Program-made: the position numbers and the translations under genes | From: Limonium bicolor | Taxonomy: Eukaryota; Streptophyta; Magnoliopsida; Caryophyllales; Plumbaginaceae | Length of the DNA: 64,000 bases | Direction: 5' to 3' | Assembly (NCBI GenBank): GCA_023374045.1 | Contig: CM041780.1 | Coordinates: forward strand, 29,382,337 to 29,446,336 | The notes under the pieces: generated by a model | What the model was told of the DNA's origin: nothing | Databases searched by the model: none | The model's input: only the letters and a program-made list of their open reading frames with translations | In this document: one piece after another, positions 56,476-64,000 of the stretch | Numbering within the stretch: the first letter of the stretch is position 1 | Layout: every line of letters begins with the position of its first letter

Positions 56476-58239
56476 TGCAAACGATTTATTTGGTATATTA
56501 AAAGCCTAGAAAAATCCTTAGAATTCATAATTCTATAGATCGGTCAGGTTGCAAAAATCCCGGTCGAAATAGTATAGCAAATTATGAAGAGACCGGGGTG
56601 TCAATCCACGGGACTTGGTGTGGTAAGTCTAGCCTTAGATAATGGTTAACTCAAAAAGGGGGTTTGTTTTGGTTTTGGGTTTCACAATTAGCATACAAGA
56701 AAGTAAATAGCAGATAAATTAAAGCGATAGTCTTAGGAGTGTGAACGGTACTCTAGGTTCAGGGAGTTGTTTCATTAGCTAGGCTCCGCATATTCTACTA
56801 CTTGAGTGGAGACTTGGATTGGCTTGTAATTCTCAATTATCTATTCTGTATTAAGTCTTAATTCCAGATAGCTCATCTAGACAGGGCATGTAGTTCTAAT
56901 CTAGACCTAGCAAGTATATCTAGATGGTTTTATTGCACAGAATTACTAGTCTGGTTTTGGTCCGGACTAAAGCTCCTAGTGACTAATGTAATCTATCCGA
57001 TTGCAATTATCACAGGTAACAGGTTAATAGGACCGTCAATGCTAATCACCTTATCTGATCATAACATGATTCGAGGGTTTATAATAAATTCATGACGTTT
57101 ATTAAAAGCACTTAAAAGCATTAACCTGAACAATCCAAATTGTCTCAACAAGCAGCAAAATAATGCAGAGTTTAACTAATTACAACATCCCTTCCCCTAG
57201 AGTAAATCCTTTTAGCTAGACATAGCGATCATAATAATAAATGAGAGAGAGTTAGAAAAAATCATCTGTTACGAAGATCTTTTTGCTCGCTCCGTCCTTT
57301 GTCCTTGCGCGGTGCTGGCTTGAAGGTTGGTCTTGGTGATAATGGAGTGAACTGGGTGAAATGGGGCGAAAGTGGAATTTTTGGCGAGTTTTGTGAGGTG
57401 TCCGGCTGGAGAGGGTCGGACACAGAGTCGGACGTGAGATGTCCGGATCTGTCTGGGTCGGACGCGATCCGAACGTGGGTGGAATGAGTGTGTCCGGATC
57501 CGGACAAGGGTCGGACACGGCTAAAATCTGGTGAATGGATGCGGGATATGTGTGTGGGTGTGAGCGGAGGTTTACGGAGAAATTTAGTGAAATGAGCAGA
57601 TGAATCGTGAATGAATGGATTAGTAGAGAGGAGAGGAGACTGTGAAGTCAGGTACGATTTGAGATGGAGCCTGGAGAGGAGTTTATATAGGATTAGAAAT
57701 GAGAACAAAGGTTAGTGGATGCAATTATTTGAGTATGGCCTTGTGTTAATAAATGTTGCAGTCGCCTCTGATAATTGCGCCGTCTGATAATTGCGCCGAA
57801 AGGCTAGTTATCTGCGCAGCGCATTTTTATTTTAAAATTCTGTGTGACGTCCGGATCGTGTCCGGATCCGGACGTGACACAGAGTTTTAGATCTGAAACG
57901 TGAACCCCGGATCTGGATTTTTAGGTCACGTCCGGCTTGCGTCCAGCCAAACAGATCCAGACAAGAGACGTCCGGCTTTGTGTCCGGCCAAACTGATCCG
58001 GACAAGACCAATTTTTGTGTCTCTTCTCCTGATTTGTTCCCCGTTTGTTGTGTTGTAATCCTTATGATGTATAATCTTTATTTCCTGGGTTTTTCCTGTA
58101 TTTAGCATATAAAATACATTAGTTCTTATCAAAACATCAATCTTAGGAAAAACACATAATAAGTGGGAAACATTGCCTGAATTGTTGCAAATTATAAGGT
58201 ATTTAAACCCTAAAAAGCCTATATGTTTCACACTTATCA
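56476..58239 (-). mobile_element. Athila LTR2 (shared middle LTR, 1764 bp)
   Basis: Same termini as LTR1. It has a PBS on its left and a PPT-side internal sequence on its right, so it is 5' LTR of the full unit and 3' LTR of the short unit. TATA-like box at 57681-57690; GC word clusters at about 57400-57520 and 57845-58000. Confidence 0.9.
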
Positions 58240-59112
58240 ACTTCCTCACACTTAAGCTTTTGCTTGTCCTCAAGCAAAATAGAAATAAGAATATCTCTAA
58301 AACCGTCAAATATTCTCAATTTTAAACAAGTGCAGGGTGAAATCAAACAAAGTGATAAATGAAAGAATAATCTTGCTCTCTAGAGGTAGGTTTTCACAAA
58401 CAATGAAGCAGGAGGAATTTTGTAAAAGCATAGAGAAACTAGATTGTAGAAAACAAGTTAACTTAGCTTGAGACTTTCCACCAATTTTCATTCTTCTAAC
58501 CTTTGAATGTCAAGGGGTGTGAAGTAATGCCTTATTCCGCAATACCTTTCAACACCACTTACTCATGATCAAAAACAAAAATTAAACTGCAATAAACTTT
58601 TCTTTCCCATGCAAAAACATTCTTCTTCCAAGAACTATATACAAAACAAACGAATAATAGTGAATTGCAGAGTTATTCCATAACCCAGACTTTTCTCTCT
58701 ATCGTTGTAACGGTGTTGGGCCAACTATCCCAGATCACGAGACCTTAGGTAGATAGGTGTTAAGGCACCCTTAAAACTTAATAACCGGATAGACGAGGCC
58801 TGCTATTGTTAGGAAAAATTTTTGATCAGTGGAGTACCTTGCCTTATCCTTTTCACTCCAAACATTCATTTCATTTCCAAGATCCCAAGCTAAAATAATC
58901 CGATTTCCACAACTAGCCAATCTACCATATTTTTTTTTGTAAAGAGAGTATTTTTAAATTAAACAATTTTTATACAAACCTCATCAAGCAAAAAGATTCC
59001 TACGGTTTTCACTTTGATTTAATATCACTCGGTGTGCACAGGCATTAGAGCAGCAAAAAGCAAGTGTGGTATTAAAGAACAATTAGCATGTTTTCAGGGA
59101 AAGGTCTCTCCA

Positions 59113-59887
59113 TCCTCCGATCGCACCATTCACCACGCACAGACTTCACCCACCATCTTCACTGGATCATTCACGACGTCCATTCATCTCGCCATCGATA
59201 TACCCTCACCATATCGTCATCTCGCCATCACCTCTTCATCATCGCATCATCATTTTCTCCATCACCACCGTCGCTCCATTACGACATTCACGCACACTAC
59301 CATCTTCACTCCGACATTTCATCACCACCGATTCACCACGTTCATTCGCACCGTCACACTCGCACACCCGCACTGCATCTCGCACCGTCATCCTTCACCA
59401 TATCCATTCACATCATCGTATCCACATCGTCACTCACCATCGCCAACAACAATACCTTCATACAGACCGAAATACCACCACACCTCACATCTCACGTACT
59501 CACCACATCACCGTCATCATTTTCTCGCCCTTCATCACCACCGTTTCACCACCATCATCTCCATCATCGCAACCGCATCCCAGCAGACCGTCGACCCATT
59601 CATCCCGTCTCCACACCATCGACCACTCAACTTCATCACCAAGGCATCGTCATTATCTTTCGAATCTGCACTGCACACCCGCCATCGTCGAACAGAGAAG
59701 ATCTCACCCGCATCATCTCACGCCATTCACCATCGACAGCGCACCACATCCATCTTCACCCTCGTAACTCGTCATCATCATCATCTCCGTCATTCATCGC
59801 CGCCAATCACACATCCACTCCATCGCCACCCATCATCGTCGTCACGGTCTTCATTCGATCACCACCGCCTCACCGACCTCGTCTCAT
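59113..59887. repeat. Degenerate trinucleotide-periodic filler
   Basis: CATCACCACCG-type sequence, C/A/T-rich on the plus strand and nearly free of TAA, TAG and TGA there. Two overlapping plus frames of about 300 and 284 codons stay open for that reason, giving His/Ser/Thr/Pro-rich products with no domain. They are antisense to the element. I treat this as structured non-coding filler, not a gene. Confidence 0.7.
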
Positions 59888-59905
59888 TCCCCGGCAGCGG
59901 CGCCA
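59888..59905 (-). promoter_or_regulatory. Primer-binding site of the short Athila unit (tRNA-Asp)
   Basis: Minus strand TGGCGCCGCTGCCGGGGA, three bases from LTR3. Confidence 0.88.
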
Positions 59906-59908
59906 TTT

Positions 59909-61646
59909 TGCAAACGATTTATTTGGTATATTAAAAGCCTAGAAATAATCCTAGAATTCAATAATTCAATAGATCGTCAGCTTGCAAAAATCCCGGTCGA
60001 AATAGTATAGCAAATTATGAAGCGACCGGGGTGTCAATCCACGGGACTTGATGTGGTAAGTCTAGCCTTAGATAATGGTTAACTCAAAAAGGGGTTTTGT
60101 TTTGGTTTTGGGTTTCATAATTAGCATACAAGAAAGTAAATAGCAGATAAATTAAAGCGATAGTCTTAGGAGTGTGAACGGTACTCTAGGTTCAGGGAGT
60201 TGTTTCACTAGCTAGGCTTTGCATATTCTACTACTTGAGTGGAGACTTGGATCGGCTTGTAATTCTCAATTGTCTATTCTGTATTAAGTCTTAATTCCAG
60301 ATAGCTCATCTAGACAGGGCATGTAGTTCTAGTCCAGACCTAGCAAGTATATCTAGATGGTTTTATTGCACAGAATTACTAGTCTGGTTTTGGTCCGGAC
60401 TAAAGCTCCTAGTGACTAATGTAATCTATCCAATTGCAATTATCACAGGTAACAGGTTAATAGGACCGTAAATGCTAATCACCTTATCTGATCATAACAT
60501 GACGTTTATTAAAAGCACTTAAAAGCATTAACCTGAACAATCCAAATTGTCTCAACAAGCAGCAAAATAATGCAGAGTATAACTAATTACAACATCCCTT
60601 CCCCTAGAGTAAATCCTTTTAGCTAGAGATAGCGATCATAATAATAAATGAGAGAGAGTTAGAAGAAATCATCTGTTACGAAGATCTTCTTGCTCGCTCC
60701 GTCCTTTGTCCTTGCCCTGTGCTGGCTTGAAGGTTGGTCTTGGTGATAATGGAGTGAACTGGGTGAAATGGGGCGAAAGTGGAATTTTTGGCGAGTTTTG
60801 TGAGGTGTCCGGCTGGAGAGGGTCGGACACAGAGTCGGACGTGAGATGTCCGGATCTGTCTGGGTTGGACGCGATCCGGACGTGGGTGGAATGAGTGTGT
60901 CTGGATCCGGACAAGGGTCGGACACGGCTAAAATCTGGTGAATGTATGCGGGATATGTGTGTGGGTGTGAGCGGAGGTTTACGGAGAAATTTAGTGAAAT
61001 GAGCAGATGAATCGTTAATGAATGGATTAGTAGAGAGGAGAGGAGACTTTGAAGTCAGGTACGATTTGAGATGGAGCCTGGAGAGGAGTTTATATAGGAT
61101 TAGAAATGAGAACAAAGGTTAGTGGATGCAATTATTTGAGTATGGCCTTGTGTTAATAAATGTTGCAGTCGCCTCTGATAATTGCGCCGTCTGATAATTG
61201 CGCCGAAAGGCTAGTTATCTGCGCAGCGCATTTTTATTTTTCAATTATGTGTGACGTCCGGATCGTGTCCGGATCCGGACGTGACACCGAGTTTTAGATC
61301 TGAAACGTGAACTCCGGATCTGGATTTTTAGGTCACGTCCGGCTTGCGTCCGGCCAAACAGATCCGGACAAGAGACGTCCGGCTTTGTGTCCGGCCAAAC
61401 TGATCCGGACAAGACCAATTTTTGTGTCTCTTCTCCTGATTTGTTCCCCGTTTGTTGTGTTGTAATCCTTATGATGTATAATTTTTATTTCCTGGGTTTT
61501 TCCTGTATTTAGCATATAAAATACATTAGTTCTTATCAAAACATCAATCTTAGGAAAAACACATAATAAGTGGGAAACATTGCCTGAATTGTTACAAATT
61601 ATAAGGTATTTAAACCCTAAAAAGCATATATGTTTCACACTTATCA
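59909..61646 (-). mobile_element. Athila LTR3 (outer 5' LTR, 1738 bp)
   Basis: Same termini as LTR1 and LTR2. It lacks about 25 bp near 60503, lost between two CATGA repeats that both survive in LTR1 and LTR2. TATA-like box at about 61088-61097. Followed by CAGTG (61647-61651), matching 44876-44880. Confidence 0.9.
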
Positions 61647-61651
61647 CAGTG

Positions 61652-62523
61652 CTATTGTATTATATGATGTGTGGTTGTGCTGCGTATATCTATAATGACT
61701 ATTTTGGATTAGACGAATGGTTATGTGTTATGCATGCTTATTACAGTATTTGTTATATCTGTAAAACAGTAAAGCATGAAATCAACCTAATAACAAGATG
61801 GAATAAAATGACTAGTGACCAATAGGGTCCAGGCCCGGCATACTCAGCGTCTATCGCTGACGCTGAGACTACACTTATTGTGCAGGTTGCTGATCAACGT
61901 TGAAGCCGAAGTGCGGGCACCGGGTACTCAGGGTTAATTTAATTGTTGTACGCAAAAACTTATTTGTATAACACTATCAGTTATAGATGTAGGATGGTAT
62001 GGTTGTATTTATTTGGGACTTGGGTAGATGCTCACTTGTTGAGTGTTATGGATGTGGACTTAGTATGATGTATAGGATATCTCGTTGTCACAGCGGTTTA
62101 GTAGTGTTGTTGTTTAGTGTTGGACCTAGTTTCTGCTTCGTTACTCGCATGGGCGAGTGACGGTAGGTGACACCCGAGTGAGTTTTAAAGTTGTTGATTA
62201 TCCTTCCGCTGCAAGATGTTTTATTTTTCTGTTAAGGTGAGTGACTATTACGTATTTATTTGGGACTTGGGTAGATGCTCACTTGTTGAGTGTTATGGAT
62301 GTGGACTTAGTATGATGTATAGGATATCTCGTTGTCACAGCGGTTTAGTAGTGTAGTTGTTTAGTGTTGGACCTAGTTTCTGCTTCGTTACTCGCATGGG
62401 CGAGTGACGGTAGGTGACACCCGAGTGAGTTTTAAAGTTGTTGATTATCCTTCCGCTGCAAGACGTTTTATTTTTCTGTTAACGTGAGTGACTATTACGT
62501 ATTTGTTTATGAGGGGTGTTATA
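61652..62523 (+). mobile_element. Right part of Tekay-like LTR J
   Basis: Continues from 44875 across the Athila insertion. It ends GGGGTGTTATA followed by a tRNA-iMet PBS, so this is a 5' LTR in plus orientation. It contains a 247-bp tandem duplication. LTR-end hairpins lie at 62140-62161 and 62387-62408. Confidence 0.8.
62005..62498 (+). repeat. 247-bp tandem duplication in LTR J
   Basis: Copies 62005-62251 and 62252-62498 differ at only a few positions, so the duplication is recent compared with the decay around it. Both copies contain the LTR-end hairpin and the CCTTCCGCTGCAAG block. Confidence 0.9.
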
Positions 62524-63782
62524 AAAGTGGTATCATAGCGGAGTACCGCTCTGATGACGAGATACAAGGTTAAGACAGTGAGCTTAGGACTTTGGAAATG
62601 TCTGTGAGGTACAAAACGTCTTTGTCTTAATGGAATTATGTGTCAGTAGAGCCTTTGGCTTGCAAGTGTTAGCCCTTGAGGCACACAAATGAGTTGATTG
62701 TAATATGGTGCGTTATTGAGAAGATGAACGGTAATACTGAAGTCTAGTGGTGGTGTGAGCCAGGAAGCTGGCCAAGGGCATAAAGGCCCGGGAATATTAC
62801 CCTCGTTAAGGACCGGCTGACAGCTCAGTTAGGAGGAGACACAAACGTCATGAGTACATTGGCGACGGTCCATTTCCATGTGGAAGTCCAGTACGGACTA
62901 CCGCCGACAGTACCCCTCCCGCCACAACCCAATGAGTAGGATACAACTGAGAAAGATAACCCCCGAATATAGGGAAGTGGACTACCAAGCCAACAGATCA
63001 TCTAAACGCTCTCACACTGAGTGAATAATTCCTACTCCTGTAACAGGAATGAAAACTCAATACCATACCACCCTTAACGACCAAGCATTGTAGCAATGGA
63101 CACTACCAGAGGCGAGTACGACCACTACCGTAACGTCGAGGAAAGTATCACCCAAGCCATCAGGGCGCGCGGACCTAGAGCGCCATGAGCTCCGCGAGAC
63201 CGTCGCCCGTAATGGGGACCTTTACGGGCGAACCCAAACAGTAAAAAGAGATTTTATTGAAAACGTGGATGAATTTTGTGAGAATACCGTCCTGTTATGT
63301 TCAAATTCAATCCTAAACTTGTGTACACATAATACAGTGACGCTAGAACCTTGTCATGACGACACATGTGGAGAAACAAATTCCGAGTGTTAACGCTATT
63401 GTGAGTCTAATATGAGGGAGGACTTGGTTAGTCTAATGAAAATATGGGTAGGAAATTTTCAAACCCAAATATCGTCTTTTTCATGAACAATCATCCTAAC
63501 AGTACTTAAGCAACCAATGCAGCAGTAAGACAAACAAGTCGGGAACCGACAACTCTACTTGCATGGCGCGCTTGCCACTGCAAGCGCTGATTTAAACAAT
63601 GTACCAGTAATTTCGTCTACCCTGCGCACTTGCTACTGCAAGTGCTGCAAACAACTACGACTGCAGTTACTACTGCTATTATCGTTACAAACAAATTCTG
63701 TAAACAATTGTACACCTCTAATATAAACTACAGAACTACAATTGTTGCAATAAACCACTAAGATATGAGGCCTACAACCTCT
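62524..63782 (+). mobile_element. Leader of element J with PBS, no coding sequence recognised
   Basis: PBS TGGTATCATAGC at 62528-62539 (one mismatch to the initiator-Met site), then GGAGTACCGCTCTGATGA, which folds back on the PBS. A short frame from ATG 63098 runs about 30 codons; I do not recognise it as gag. The rest, including a GCGCACTTGC/CTGCAAG repeat near 63550-63650, carries no gene that I can support. Confidence 0.65.
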
Positions 63783-64000
63783 TGTAACACCCCTACCGCT
63801 AATACCGTCATTACCGTACCATACTTACCTTCGCAGCGGACATTACTTACTCAACGGCGGGTGTACAATGCCGTTAGTCACCCACGTGACTAACAAGGCG
63901 AGTTACAATACTACATACTATCGGTTTGATGAATATGAACATACCGAGTGCTCTACACAATACAATACTTCCCCTTGCATACTAAACCATAATTCAAATA
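63783..64000 (-). mobile_element. Start of another minus-strand Tekay LTR, cut by window end
   Basis: Begins TGTAACACCCCTACC and carries the LTR-end hairpin at 63873-63894 (arms GTTAGTCAC and GTGACTAAC), matching the same landmarks at 27403 and 40167. Confidence 0.8.

Larger units (their letters stand above)
58240..59908 (-). mobile_element. Short non-coding Athila internal domain
   Basis: 58240-59112 matches the PPT-side region 46654-47525; 59113-59887 is unrelated filler of CAT/CAC/CGT-like trinucleotides; a perfect tRNA-Asp PBS follows at 59888-59905. gag and pol are absent. It looks like a non-autonomous derivative that keeps only cis-acting ends. Confidence 0.85.
44876..61651 (-). mobile_element. 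Three-LTR Athila complex with CAGTG target duplication
   Basis: The order in plus coordinates is CAGTG, LTR1 (44881-46653), full internal domain (46654-56475), LTR2 (56476-58239), short internal domain (58240-59908), LTR3 (59909-61646), CAGTG. All parts are in minus orientation. The outer duplication shows that the outermost LTR ends belong to one insertion event; the middle LTR is shared. The full domain carries gag, protease, RT, RNase H, integrase and a downstream ORF; the short one is non-coding. Confidence 0.9.

Noticed and set aside
59032..59942. Two long plus-strand open frames (about 300 and 284 codons)
   Set aside because: They arise from stop-poor C/A/T triplet sequence, overlap in different frames, run antisense to the element, and their products are low-complexity with no domain.

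Overview
The window looks like repeat-rich nuclear DNA of a flowering plant, and I find no free-standing host gene, tRNA or rRNA. Almost all of it is nested LTR retrotransposons: Ty3/gypsy chromoviruses of the Tekay/Del kind (long LTRs ending TGTAACACCCC/TGAAATACCCC, initiator-Met tRNA primer site, C-terminal chromodomain) and Athila-type elements (tRNA-Asp primer site, an extra ORF downstream of integrase). One CACTA-like DNA transposon is also present. Decay is advanced: many stops and frameshifts, several where a sibling copy keeps CGA or CAG.

Layout. 1-6795: 3' part and 3' LTR of a plus-strand Tekay-like element. 6796-12646: minus-strand non-autonomous Athila-like family with no coding capacity, arranged internal-LTR-internal-LTR. 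12647-27402: minus-strand Tekay element 'A', broken by an LTR-PPT-LTR insertion (12942-16072), a solo LTR (18387-20147) and a 4.5-kb solo LTR (21637-26170). 27403-33811: an LTR shared by A and the next element, carrying a CACTA-like element (28043-30528). 33812-40166: Tekay element 'B', then its truncated 5' LTR (to 42217). 42218-44875: unassigned DNA grading into a plus-strand Tekay-like LTR 'J'. 44881-61646: three-LTR Athila complex flanked by CAGTG. 61652-62523: rest of LTR J, then its primer site and leader. 63783 to the end: start of another minus-strand Tekay LTR.

The main discovery is in A and B. Between the nucleocapsid zinc knuckles and the protease both carry an AlkB-type Fe(II)/2-oxoglutarate dioxygenase domain, closest in my judgement to plant ALKBH1-like proteins. 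In B the domain core is a 214-codon open frame with the iron-binding HxD...H residues and the NLTFRQ arginine motif. The gag-to-AlkB stretch is interrupted by three GT-AG introns (96, 83 and 145 bp in B; 95, 82 and about 145 in A). Splicing joins gag, knuckles and AlkB into one frame of about 680 codons, allowing for one 1-nt deletion in B. Protease-RT-integrase-chromodomain follows in a different frame after a gap of about 190 bp.

Other recurring structure: a leader intron conserved in Tekay-type LTRs; GC-rich hairpin arrays in LTRs of every family, with family-specific words; a 22-nt hairpin near the LTR end whose stem is kept by compensatory changes in at least four LTRs; a hairpin over the primer-binding site; and a second polypurine-like tract.
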